A DNA stretch of 64,000 nt from Torreya grandis (lineage: Eukaryota > Streptophyta > Pinopsida > Cupressales > Taxaceae): assembly GCA_037957365.1 (NCBI GenBank), contig JARHVA010002425.1, positions 2,447,501 to 2,511,500 of the forward strand. The letters are read 5' to 3'. Of the stretch, positions 33,176-44,157 are shown piece by piece; position 1 is the first letter of the stretch; each line of letters opens with the position of its first letter. The notes below the pieces were generated by a model, which had not been told where the DNA came from, searched no databases, and was given only the letters and a program-made list of their open reading frames with translations. A program made the translations under genes and the position numbers.

Positions 33176-34400
33176 AGTAGAGGTATGTGGTCCTAAAATT
33201 AAAGGTGGAAGAGGGAAGGATCAAAAAAATCTAGGAAGCTTAACATTCCTCCTTAGTTTAAGCCATAGAACTCCAAATTATGGTTGGAGAGTCATATCTA
33301 ATTTCACTCATGGATGAATTAGAATAAAGACTGGGTGAATGCTTAAAGACCTAATCTATTTTAATGTGATAGATGCCTATGAGAGTGAGGGTTTTAATGT
33401 AGATGGATGAGCTTTTGGTGAAGAAGCTCTAACTTTTTCAAAGACCTTGGGGTAAAGGGTAGTGAGAGGATTGGAGGTAGAGGATGACACTTGTGTAAGA
33501 TAAGGAGTTTTAAGTCAGTCCCAAAATGCTGCATGATCTAACTTTGTGAAGTCAAGAAATTATAGATTTTCCACTAACCATGAGAAGGGTTTAGATGAAG
33601 TTGACATAGGCCTTAAAATTGCTTATTTAAAAGGTTTAGGTGATTGTAAAAGAGGGAAATTATTGGCCTCTACTACCTCAGGCCAAAGATGAGAAAGAGC
33701 TACAACAGGGTCTTCTTCGACAGAGATGGGAGAAGAGCCATGGTCTTCCATGGGTGAGGGAGAGGTAGGAGAAGAAGACTCCTCAAGGGGGTAGAGCATA
33801 GGTATAATTTCTCCCTCAAAATGTGGGTAAGGAATAGGTAAATTATGATCTTCCATAGGTAAAATAAGTGGTAAAATTGGTAAAATTGGAGTAGGCACAA
33901 TAGGTCTCTCATCTAATGTAGGAGACATAACACTAGTTCCTCTATGTGAAAGAGGAGTGGATGGGGTAATAACTTCCATCAGTGGAGGAAAGGTAAGTGA
34001 AGAAGGTTCCTTAAGAGGGTATAGCATAGGATTGATTTTCCCCTCAACATGTAGTTGAGGAATGGGTAAGGCATGGTCCTCAAGTGGTAAGACGATAGAA
34101 AAAAGGGTGCAAAAGGAACTAGTAATACAGGTTGCTCTTGTAGTAAGAGGAGAGGTAAATGAGGGTCATCCTCACGTGAGAGTGGAATGGGTGAAGTAAT
34201 ATCTTCTACCTGAGGAAGAAGGATGGGAAAAACAATGTCCATTGATTGTGGGGGAGGAGTAGGTAAAATGGGTGCCTCTTATTATGAGATAGGTTGGACT
34301 AGAGGAAAGGAAAGACCATATTGACCGTATGGATATTATGATCACATGAGTTATTAGTTGTGGTTTGAACAATATTTTTATTGGGTGAATGGTTAGGAAA
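33176..34400 (-). other. Pro/Ser-rich spacer of G1 gag
   Basis: Minus frames (for example 34027-33623) are dominated by Pro, Ser, Leu and acidic residues with repeated EGEIIPMLYPLEE-like segments (near 33.80 and 34.02 kb), so the spacer contains an internal duplication. No domain recognised. It separates two gag-type zinc fingers. Confidence 0.5.
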
Positions 34401-34479
34401 AGGCTATTTGAACACATCCAAATTTTGATTAGAAGGTGCATTAGGGTTATCCAAGATGAGATCACCCTTGTCAAGTATG

Positions 34480-35570
34480 TCTTGAATAATATTCTTAAAT
34501 GTTTTATAGTTATTAGAATTATGGCCTTTAACTTGATGGTAGCCACAAAACTCATCCACCTTATACCATGTAAGAATTAGATAGGATGGATCAAACTATA
34601 CATGAGGCTTGATTTGAGGAAGGGTTATGGCTCCCTATTGTAATATTTTTCCAAAATGGAAGTATATGACTCCATAATGGGAGTGTATTTTTTTTGTTCA
34701 TACCATTTTTGGAATTGCTTGATTGGATTTTATGAGGTCGAGGAATTAGGTTGGTTTGTGGTTGTGGAAGAAGCTTATTTAATGACCACCACATTCGTAG
34801 AGCCTTTAGATTTTTGGCTAGAAGGAGAAGGTTTAGAAGAAGAGGAGTCATTTGATTTAGAATTGGCAGTCTTACTATGTAACTTGACTCTATCTTCATC
34901 TATAACTTGGATCTTGAGTTTCTATGCCATTGTAAAGGCTTCATCAAATGTGTTGAAAGTTTGTACTTAGAATGTGGACGAAATGTGCTTAGCACATGCC
35001 CTCAAGAAGAAATCAATAAGCTCAAGTTGGGGTAAAGAGAAGAAGAGTTGATTGATTAAACCTCTCTAATGAGTGATAAAATTTATGATAGACTCATCAT
35101 AAAATTGTTTAATAGAATAAAGGTTCATAATAGAAACCTTTTTAGAAATGTTGATAGAGAAATGGTCTAGGAATAATTGTGCAAGTTGGGTAAATGAGAA
35201 AAGGGAGTGCCAAGTTATAGAGCTATACCAATCTAGGGTAGCACCTAAAAGAGACATAGGGAAGGTATGATGTAGTAACACATCATCGTGCCCTATTAAA
35301 TAACAAGCATGTCTAAATGCTCACAAATGCTGTCATGGGTCCTCTTTACTCTAGAAGTGAGTAAATTTGGGGAGTTCCCATTGGCTTGGATAAGGGTGAA
35401 TAGGCACATAAAGATGAATGGGATCATTTCATATCTAATCATAAGATAACACATTCTTTGAACCCAACACAAATATCTCTAGACTAGACATCTTGTCCAT
35501 CAACATCCTAATGAGGTCTAGAGGAGGATTAGTTTGGGAGATACCCCTTAAGTTATAGGGAGCCTAATAA
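34480..35570 (-). pseudogene. Gypsy gag capsid and first zinc finger
   Basis: Reads WNDPIHLYVPIHPYPSQWEL, FTHFRSKEDP-like, LLHHTFPMSLLGATLDWYSS and FTQLAQLFLDHFSINISKKV then LYSIKQFYDESIINFI, the Retrotrans_gag (PF03732) pattern of F--SL-G-A--W, W--L---F---F, L---KQ--DES---F. After a Ser/Lys-rich linker, FCGYHQVKGHNSNNYKTFKN ends it, a C-x2-H-x4-H finger whose last Cys is Tyr. Stops interrupt the reading. Confidence 0.85.
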
Positions 35571-37556
35571 GAAGTAGAGGTAGCATATGATATAGCTTGT
35601 TACATTTGTGTTAATGCAACGTAGGGGTAGTGAGTCATAGGCTGGGGGGCAAAAATGAAAGGGGATTATCCCATTGGGTTAGAGACAATGCTTTGGTTGA
35701 GTGTTGTTATTGTAGGTTGGGTTATTGGCATGGTTATACTAGGTGAAGGGTGCATCCTAACTCATGTATTTATAGGTATGAGAGTAGATGGGATGGATAC
35801 CACAAAATTCTAAAATGGGGTCAGACTTGACTAAACTACTTATGGTTGTGAAGGTAGGGAAGTCATGACAGGATTTAGGTGAGACTGGGTAGTTGGTGAT
35901 GTTAAACATTGGACATTATTTATGGTTGGGTTACTTGTCAAAGTAGTGGTTTGAGTAACCATGGGGAACATAGTGGAGATAGTTGAAACTAAAGCTGTCT
36001 TCATCAGAGAAGTTGGCATACCATATAGTGGATCACCTAAAAAATTATGGGTTTAGCTCATGGTAAAGTAATACTAAAGGGTTTCTACATTACGATCAAG
36101 AAATCTAGAAAAATATTGATCTACTTTAGGCAAAATGGGAATTTGGTTAGGGCTAGGAATATGATCTATATCTAAAGTATGCTCCATGATAGAATTAGTG
36201 ATAAGAGGGAAAGGTGGAAGTGCTTTCTAGCTTGCATAATCAACAATAATTTTGGCTTGGCTTATCGTCAATACCATGCAAGAAGTACAAGTAGTCTTAG
36301 AATTTTATATTAGTGATAGTGTGAGGAAAAAATAGGTTTGGGTGTAGGTGGTTAGTTTGTTTTAGCTTACTATTTTGAGAAAACTAAAAATAACCAAATT
36401 TTGGTCATTGACATCAATCACTTGACCGATGTCGATAGTTTAAAGTCTATCGATGTTGGTGGATTTAATCAATGTCAGTCACTTTGGAGTCCTGGGAGAT
36501 GAAAAATCTAATGTTTTAGAAAACTAGAGGCAAAATATAGGAAAAATAGAGGATAAAAGAGGTCTGTATAAGGAGGATGAACACTCAAAAAACTTGATAT
36601 AATAGGTTATACAACCTAAGTATTATGAATAGTGTTGATTTTGTAAAGCAATGAAAAAATGTCCTTACCAACTCCAAAATATAAAAGGCAATAAAGAAGT
36701 AGAAAAAGAACATACAACTAATAATTATTAACTCTTAGAGATTAATTTTAGTCTTGTGTTGGCTTATGCTTTAATCAAATAGTGAGATGAGAGTTTGGTT
36801 ATCAAAGGTACTAGAAAGCAATCTAGAGTTGGTTTTAGGTTAGTTTTAGTGCTTAAGAGGAAATCTATGTTAGACCAGGTACATGTCTTGTTATAGGAGA
36901 TTGCTCCCCTCAATTCATGGACCTAAAGCCAAGCTAGGCCACTTAGTCATAATATACCTTCTATCTAGAGTTTATAATACACCAGAGAATGGAGTGGGTT
37001 CTCCCCTTGGTGGTGAAATCCAAGTAGGATAGTTGGGTAGGGTAAGGTGATCCACCAGGTGATGAAATCCTAATGGGCCTTATCTTAGATGATTTTAGAT
37101 GTTTATTTTTATGAGTGTGATCTGGTAATTTAACATGGGTGTACAATGATTTATTCATAATGATTGTAATTAACTAGGTGAGCTAATATGCAACAAGCAA
37201 ACAATGAAGTGCAATGAGTTTTAAACCCAAATCTGAAGTGTTTTGATTTGAATGAAAACAATGATGAATTAGGAGAAGAGAATGAATTTCATTATCCTAA
37301 TGTGCATGCATGAAATAGATAAAGAAGATATTATCTTTAACTTTCAAGAAAAATGATAAGTTTCTTTTAGAGGCAAAAGAAAGAGAAGAGTGGCAAAGAA
37401 GTTTTTTTTATAGTTTATTGCCTTTAAACAGAAAATAAAATGTTGAATATTTCATTTTGAGGAAAAAGATGAATAGAAAGTGAAAGGAATGAAATTTTCA
37501 CTATAATTCACCTATATGAATGCTTAAAATAAGCAATGAACCCAAAGAAAACTCTA
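35571..37556 (-). other. G1 leader between PBS and gag
   Basis: No coding domain recognised. Contains a cluster of GATGTCGAT / ATCGATGTTGG / AATGTCAGTCA motifs at about 36405-36485 that recurs in the LTR (see 38.03 and 38.63 kb). Confidence 0.45.
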
Positions 37557-37576
37557 GGGTCCCATCGGGCATGCCA
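37557..37576 (-). promoter_or_regulatory. Gypsy PBS of G1
   Basis: Minus strand TGGCATGCCCGATGGGACCC, four bases inside the LTR end. A related PBS (AGCATGCCTGATGGGA) occurs in G2. I do not assign the tRNA. Confidence 0.65.
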
Positions 37577-37580
37577 AAAA

Positions 37581-39068
37581 TGTTTCACTAAAGTTTGGAT
37601 CTATTTGATGTTTAAGGAGAAATAGAGATGAAAGGTAGGTATTAGAGATTAGAGAGAACCCATATTGGTTGCACTTCATATCTAGATGATGTTGAGAACT
37701 CCTCTTTGGCTAGGGAAGACTACCTATGAATAAGAAAGCACTACCACCAAAAATATTTATTAGTAGATATATGAGTGGGTTGCCAAGCTATGCACTTGTT
37801 CCTAGAAGTGTCAAACTTCCGTAGGGATGACAATCCACTTTTTGAAACAAAATGGTAATGAATAAAAAATGAAAGAGAGAGTAAGAGAGAGATATTCATA
37901 CCATTCTTGTAGTCTGAGTGTAGTAGAGAGTGACATAGTGTAGGTAATGTGAGTTATTTATGTTTTTGGAGGTTGTTTAGGTAGGCTTAGAGAAGTTGGT
38001 GGAAATACACAGTCATTGGCATTAGTTAGGCTATTGATGTCGGTAAGGAGATATGACCGATGTCAGTTATGTCATCGATGTCGATAGGGGCAATAGGTTC
38101 TCATTAAGTTGGAGGATAATTTTTTGAGCTAGGACGTAGATGTTGGTTAGGTTTGTGAGGTTGGAAAGAGTCATAAGGGAGTGGGTAAGACTTAGGTGGG
38201 TGTAGATAGAAGGTTGGTATATTTGAAGTAGATGGAAATAGGTGGAGTTTTATAACTCCTTCATAGGGAGAGTCAGGATGCTCATAAAATGATAAATATT
38301 ATAATGTAAAGTAATTATAAAATGACTATTTAAAGGAGTTACAAAACATATAGATATACTTAGCTGGTGAAATGGATAAACTGTGAGTGCCAGATAGATG
38401 GCTCTGATGAAGAATGTTGAAGTAATAGGTGAATAAGAAAGACAAATGTGTACTATTGATTCAAAATAATATAATCTTTATGCAGTATATCAATTCCTAA
38501 TCTAGATTGATTTGTGTAGAGTAATGGTAAGCCTGGATGTAGAAAGTCAAATGCCAAAATCTTGTACACAAATGATTGAGTTTTTTAAATTTTTGTTGAC
38601 CTAAATATTAGCTTGGAATTTAGCTTAAGTAACTGACATCGGTGATCCTGATGATATCAGTCGAGGGTTGACTAATGTTAGTGGCATGAGAAGAGGTAAA
38701 GGGATATTTTTATCCTATTTTTTATTCCTTCTCTTTCCAAGTGTGGTATCTATTAGAGGATGGTAGAAATGTGAGGTTAAGAACATAATTAGTTAGGAAT
38801 TTATATTAGGGATGAGAACAAGTCATGGGTAGTTAGGATTAGGGGACTAAGTATTGAGGTGACTCAGAGGGTAATAATTAGTCTTAGGATGAAGTGGCTA
38901 GGTAAGGTGGCATAAGTAGTTTTTAATTAACTTAATTAAATATCATTAAATTAATTAAATGTGTGAGGGTTGAAAACATGGTTTAGGAAGGCTAATTATT
39001 AAAAAGGGATCAAGGTGGTTTAGATATAGGGAGTTACACATGTGTGTGACATAATTTTGGTGTCTACA
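37581..39068 (-). repeat. G1 5' LTR
   Basis: About 1.49 kb. Minus-strand ends are TGTAGACACC and TAGTGAAACA, i.e. TG to CA, next to the PBS. The G2 LTR begins TGTAAACACC, showing a related family. No second G1 LTR was found in the window, so the borders rest on termini and PBS only. Confidence 0.65.
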
Positions 39069-39099
39069 GATCTCCCGACATAATGTTGTTTTTAAGTCT

Positions 39100-39865
39100 A
39101 GGAAAATCATAGAATGCCTCATCATTCTAAAACTCATCAACTAGTAGACTAGATTCTTGTTGGTCCCAATCTATCAGTTGGGGATAGTATAATGGAAATG
39201 GATTATGATGAATGAGGTAAGGGTATAAATGACATTGTTATCAAACATGTTAGTCTCAAATAGGTCATCAAAGCTGAGTCTATGATCAGAGTCTACTTCA
39301 TATTTTGTATCATCATCACTAGCCATTAGTGATGAAACTCGAGTAAGATATGTGGGGTCACCCCCAGGGGGTTTAAATCCAAGTCTATAAGGTCTTTTGT
39401 ACTTAGTCATGGAAATTGGCTCAATGGTTCCTTGTTGATTCAGTTTGAGGTCTCTTTCTTCATAATCTTGATGTTCCATGATCCTATTAGGAATATGATA
39501 CTTTACACTTTTATAACAATCATCTTGGTTGTCATTATACAACCATGATTCATCCCCTTCAAGAGGGTCTAATTCTAGGCCAGATGCTAGTACAAACATG
39601 ATAGGTCCCTTCTCTTTGTTATTTTCTTGCCAATAAATGTGTGGGGTATTCTTAGGTCATCCAAAGGTCTTTGGATTTTGAGGAAGATTGAGAATATGAA
39701 AGTTATCATGGGTCACATACTCCCCTGGGCCATTATTTAAAATGGTGAAATGATTGGAAGCTTTAAGAGGTGACATGTGGGAAACGGAATCCAAGGTATC
39801 AGGATCTATGCAATTATCCTATGGAGGATCAATAAGTATGGCCCTTTCTTTATCTTTCTTAGAAC
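39100..39865 (-). pseudogene. G2 post-protease linker
   Basis: The open frame 39599-39174 (141 residues) is acidic and includes KYKRPYRLGFKPPGGDPTYL, a segment like the linker between protease and RT in plant gypsy polyproteins (LG-KP). No catalytic domain. Confidence 0.5.
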
Positions 39866-40440
39866 TTGGATTCATTCAATATTGTTAATTGTAGCTTTGA
39901 AACTCAGCCTCAAGATGTTTGTAGTGTTCATATGGGTGTAAATCTCAATAAATATTCACTTCCATCCATGAATGGGAGAAATGGATATATTGGTGCAGTG
40001 TTGATGGGACTACATGAATCTCATATAACCAAGGCCTACCTAGAAGCATATGACAACTCAAGATCAAGCACATGGAAAAGTGTATCATGGGTCAAAGACC
40101 CAATGATAATTGGTAAGTTAATGGTGCCTTATGATTGTCTTTCTTGATTAGCATAGGATTTGATAGTTATCATTTCTAGTTGGAGATCTATCATTGTGTA
40201 CACAAGAATCTTAATGAGCTTTAGATACACTATGTTAAGGCTAGATCCATTATCTATAAGGACATGTTTCAATTTATGTCACTTTATATGAACTTCTATG
40301 TATAATGGATTAGTATGGATCAAGCCAAGGGAAGACATATCACTTTAGTTGAATGTGACTTGTGGGGCTGGAGCTAGGTGTCCAACCAAATCTTGAAATT
40401 TATTAGGGGATATGTCACTAGTAACAGTGGATTGGGTTAA
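39866..40440 (-). pseudogene. G2 gypsy retropepsin
   Basis: Reads LGLIHTNPLYIEVHIK, stop (Trp to TGA), HKLKHVLIDNGSSLNIVYLK and GTINLPIIIGSLTHDTLFHV then LDLELSY. LIDNGSS is the active-site Asp loop (codons at 40257-40243). Upstream SDISPNKFQDLVGHLAPAPQ is the usual pre-protease stretch. The plus-strand frame 39866-40147 is antisense. Confidence 0.83.
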
Positions 40441-41170
40441 AAACTCATTCAAAATGTTCTTGTGGATTATTGAAATTCCTAGGAAATCTAAAATATAAAT
40501 TTGTGTTAGTGTCTAGTATAATTGTTCTACAATATCAAACTTCTTATCTTGGCCAATGGTGAATGGTTTATTTTGAGGATGAACAATTGGTTGGATAATA
40601 GGCAAAGTGGTAGATGGTTATGGTCCTAGGATAGTACTATTTGACCTCTAAGTTGTGATTACACAATTAGGATTAGATGCTAGACCATAATTGCTAACAA
40701 ATGTTGGGAATGGTGTGGGACTAGATAGGACAAATCTTAGTTGTCAATGCACTTGTATGTGGTCATGTGGTAAGGATGAGTTATTGATATAAGATTAAAA
40801 ATTAGAAGTCCTAATTTGTTGGTTTACCTATGTGTGGTCCCAAGTCAAAGAAGGATTATCCATGTAGTTTGGTTGAGTGGTATTCTTTATCCATGGTCTA
40901 GATTGATTAGTGCTCAGTCTAGGATTAATAGAGATGGTATTAATGCTACCCCCTACAATATGACCTATAACCATGTTGCAATCATGTGTAACTACATGGT
41001 AGGTTTGTTAGTTATTACCATTCTAACCTTGGTTTTGTCCATTATTTTGAAATTGTGGGTTCTACTATTGATGCTGTTGATTTTGCTAGTTTGACCTTTG
41101 ATTTTGATACTAGTTATTTTAATATTGAATTGGTCGATGTTGTTGTTATTATTGCAGATTTTTATGTTTT
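40441..41170 (-). other. G2 gag-protease spacer
   Basis: Asn/Ser-rich minus-strand reading without a recognised domain; frames broken. Includes a low-complexity ATT/GTT stretch near 41.1 kb that gives an Asn/Lys-rich shadow frame. Confidence 0.4.
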
Positions 41171-41172
41171 TA

Positions 41173-42360
41173 CTATGTGTTATGTTGGAGAAAGGGGTTT
41201 TGATAAATCCAAAGAGTTTGATTAGAGGTGGAAGCACCATTATCTAATCTCATCTCCTCATTATCTAACATATTCTCAATCAAATTCTTGATTTGCACAC
41301 ATCTTCGTATATTACACTCATTGACCCAATGATATTCATAGAATTCATTTTTATGGTACCAATCAGGATAAGGAATGCCTTGTGGATAATGCTCTGGTGT
41401 AGGCCAACTAATTAGATTAGTAGTGGTAAGTTTACAAAGCAAAAACATAATAGGCTCTCCTAGGTCACTAAAGACACAACATGTAGGCATAGTTCTCCTT
41501 GAAGGAGGGGTTTGAAATGGTAAAGGTTTTTGCATTTGTTGCATGGGTCTTGGTTATTATGCTTATAGTGTGGGTTGAAGAGGTTGTTGGGTAGGAGTGA
41601 GATAAAAAAGTGGTGCAGATGATGCTTGTACAATTTGGACATAATGCGACTCAATTACTCCATTTCCCATAACATTCCTATTGCAGTTGAATTGCTTTAG
41701 TCTATCTTGGTTATTGGCCTGTGCTAGTTGTGATGATTTCACTTAGATTGGATGTTGGATTTGGCGACTTCCCTAATTGGTACATTGATTCTAATTACTT
41801 GAAGTAAGCTTGATGCTCCCTTTATTAATAATATCTCACTCAAATAATAAGCCTTTGTCGATGATCTCCTTGAAAGTATGTGCACATTGTAGTTCTAGAT
41901 GATAAGCTATCTCACTATGAAATTTTTTAGTAAACACAATGGCTAATTGTTTATCTAGTAAACTATTGGTGAATCAGCTTGCAAGGGCTTTCCATCACTG
42001 TAGATAACTTGTAAAACTCTCACCAATTTTTTTTTGCTTGTGTCAAGTCAACTAATGAAATCTCATGTTTGATATTATAGGAAAAGTGTTGCACAAAATT
42101 ATCAAAAAGATCATCAAAATATATTACTGAATTCTTGGGCAAATTTAAAAACCACTCCAAAGCTTGTGTAGCCATGTTTCTTGGAAACAAAAATAAAAGG
42201 TATATATCGTTATATGCCATTGTTTGACATGAGACAAAGAACTCAATTAAATGGGCCTGAGGGTCACCTTTCCCTTTGTATTTGTCAAATTTTAGTGGTT
42301 TATTCCTAGAGGAAATGGTATTTGAAAGTACTCCCTGTTGAATGGATAAGAACACACATC
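41173..42360 (-). pseudogene. G2 gypsy gag capsid and zinc finger
   Basis: The frame 42355-42020 reads KPLKFDKYKGKGDPQAHLIE, FFVSCQTMAYNDIYLLFLFP, RNMATQALEWFLNLPKNSVI and FDDLFDNFVQHFSYNIKHEI, a clear Retrotrans_gag domain (PF03732). The frame 41544-41173 reads PTPEHYPQGIPYPDWYHKNE then FYEYHWVNECNIRRCVQIKN and LIENMLDNEE, the plant gypsy finger with its first Cys replaced by Tyr and a central His replaced by Asn or Cys, so not metal-binding as it stands. Confidence 0.87.
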
Positions 42361-44157
42361 ATCCAAGTTAAACTTTTTAGTTTGTTTCCTAGCTTGAATG
42401 GCAATAATTACATCCTTCATCTATTGCAATTCTTGGGATATGAAACTAGAAATAACATTTGTTTGAGGGAGAACATTGGTTTGGGTAGATGGTTGGGAGG
42501 TCATAAGTGGGACACTTTGACCAGGGTATGATGGAGATATCTATTAGGGTATGTTGGTTTGGTTGAAAAATAGACTAGGAATATGCATACATGGATTAAA
42601 ATGTAATTGAAATTGTAAATTTGGTTGTACAATATTCTAGTTTGGGTTGCATATGAAGGTTTGAATTGGAGGATTTTATGTTTGGGATGGAGGGATATAA
42701 CTATATTGTGCCTATTATGGTTGAAAAGAGACATGTTGCTGACTAATCAAACCTTACTATTGAGTGGGAACTTGTGAACCAAGACCCCATCTCTAAACTT
42801 GTGGTACATTTTAGACTAATTATTTTCTAGTAGGCACTTGAGAAACATGGGAGCCTCATTTTTGTATGAATCCCTATTGGGAAGTGGATGCACATTGGGG
42901 ATTCATCATTTGTTGCCGACTAATATTTACACATTGTTGGTTAGTCATCATTTGGTTTTGGATTGGTATACTATTCTATGATTAAAGAGCTATTATTGTC
43001 ACTATTGATGAGGTGGAATATTAGTTACCCCTTGTTTAGGTGGCAATACATTCATCCTCTATTGCATTGGTGCACTAGATTTTACCTACTATTATGGAAT
43101 ACTACTCATCTCTTATTGAGGAGGAGTAAGATTCATCATATTCTATAGTTAAGGTATGCCATTGGATGTTACTTGACCACCTAATCCTATTAGTTACATG
43201 GTTGATGGAGTAACTAGTTGATGTTGGGATGTAGAAACTCCTACTCCCTAATATGATGGTCCACTCAAACTACATGCACATGTTATTGACTAGTTGTTTA
43301 TGCATTAGTACCACTTTGATTTGGATTAGATGTTGCTTGCACATTATCTACTATATTTTTCTCATTATTCTATGTAGAATCATAAGACACTTCTTCAATA
43401 ATGGGCATATGAAATAAGTTATCTACCAAAGTGTTTTGCATGAATGAGCCTAAACTCTAATTATCTTGTCTAGTTAACTCTATCAAAACTCTTATTGAAG
43501 GAACTAAGTCAATAAGAGGTTTGATCACCATGGTCATCTGATTGAAATTATGTGCTAGATTCAAGTAGATTTGATATGCCATCTACATTTGGTTAAAGTG
43601 GTCTTCCATGAGATTTTTGCCTCTGTTAGGCATATTAAGGTCCTAGTATGTTGTTTAGACTAGAGATAAAGGATTTCTAGAAGAAGCCTATTGATCATAA
43701 ATTATGTTGTGGTGAATTCTTACTAGGCTTGTTAAATTATCATGGGGGAAGTCTACTAGAAACTTGGCCCCTACCTATATGGCTCTAACCGAAATTCATC
43801 TTTGTTCTCTAATAAATGATGCTCAAATAATAATGGATCATATTTGGAAAGTGTATTAATAGAGCATGACTATTGTAGAACTGGTTCATTAGCTATAGGT
43901 ATTGTAGCTAGGTATTGTGTGGTATATTCTTGGTCTTGTTCTAAATAAGGTAGTGTATTAACCAAATAGTTAGCCAATAGATCTTGGCTTTGTGCCCCTA
44001 ATTGAGTATCATAAGTGGGATAAGGATCCATCTCATAATTAGTATTATTTGCATAGTGTTCTTGTACCATTTCTTGATATGTAACCACATTACTAATCCC
44101 TGGATTGTACATGAGTCCACCATGAGTGTATAAGTACATGTTGGGATCCATAGTCAA
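42361..44157 (-). pseudogene. G2 gag N-terminal extension
   Basis: A start at 44151 reads MDPNMYLYTHGGLMYNPGIS and stays open for about 95 codons, then continues in broken frames rich in Gln, Asn, Pro and Tyr (for example NIVQPNLQFQLHFNP, QSVPLMTSQPSTQTNVLPQT) up to the capsid. Such Gln/Pro-rich extensions are common ahead of plant gypsy capsids. No domain recognised. Confidence 0.6.

Larger units (their letters stand above)
28980..39068 (-). mobile_element. Ty3/gypsy retrotransposon G1 (no integrase or 3' LTR)
   Basis: Minus-strand order: LTR (39068-37581), PBS (37576-37557), leader, gag capsid, gag CxxH-type finger, Pro/Ser-rich spacer, second CxxH-type finger, protease, RT and RNase H. 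RT before the missing integrase, and the RNase H type, place it in Ty3/gypsy. It ends near 28980 against an L1, without integrase or 3' LTR. Many stops show inactivity. Its LTR abuts G2 at 39068/39069, so it probably inserted into or recombined with G2. Confidence 0.85.

Noticed and set aside
32967..33317. Gly-rich plus-strand frame of 116 residues
   Set aside because: Antisense of the Pro/Ser-rich G1 gag spacer.
34656..34970. 104-residue acidic plus-strand frame
   Set aside because: Antisense of the Ser/Lys-rich gag linker of G1.
39866..40147. 93-residue plus-strand frame
   Set aside because: Antisense of the G2 protease relic.
41460..41654. 64-residue minus-strand frame with His-rich composition
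   Set aside because: Wrong-frame reading of the G2 gag region; the gag frame is better supported.
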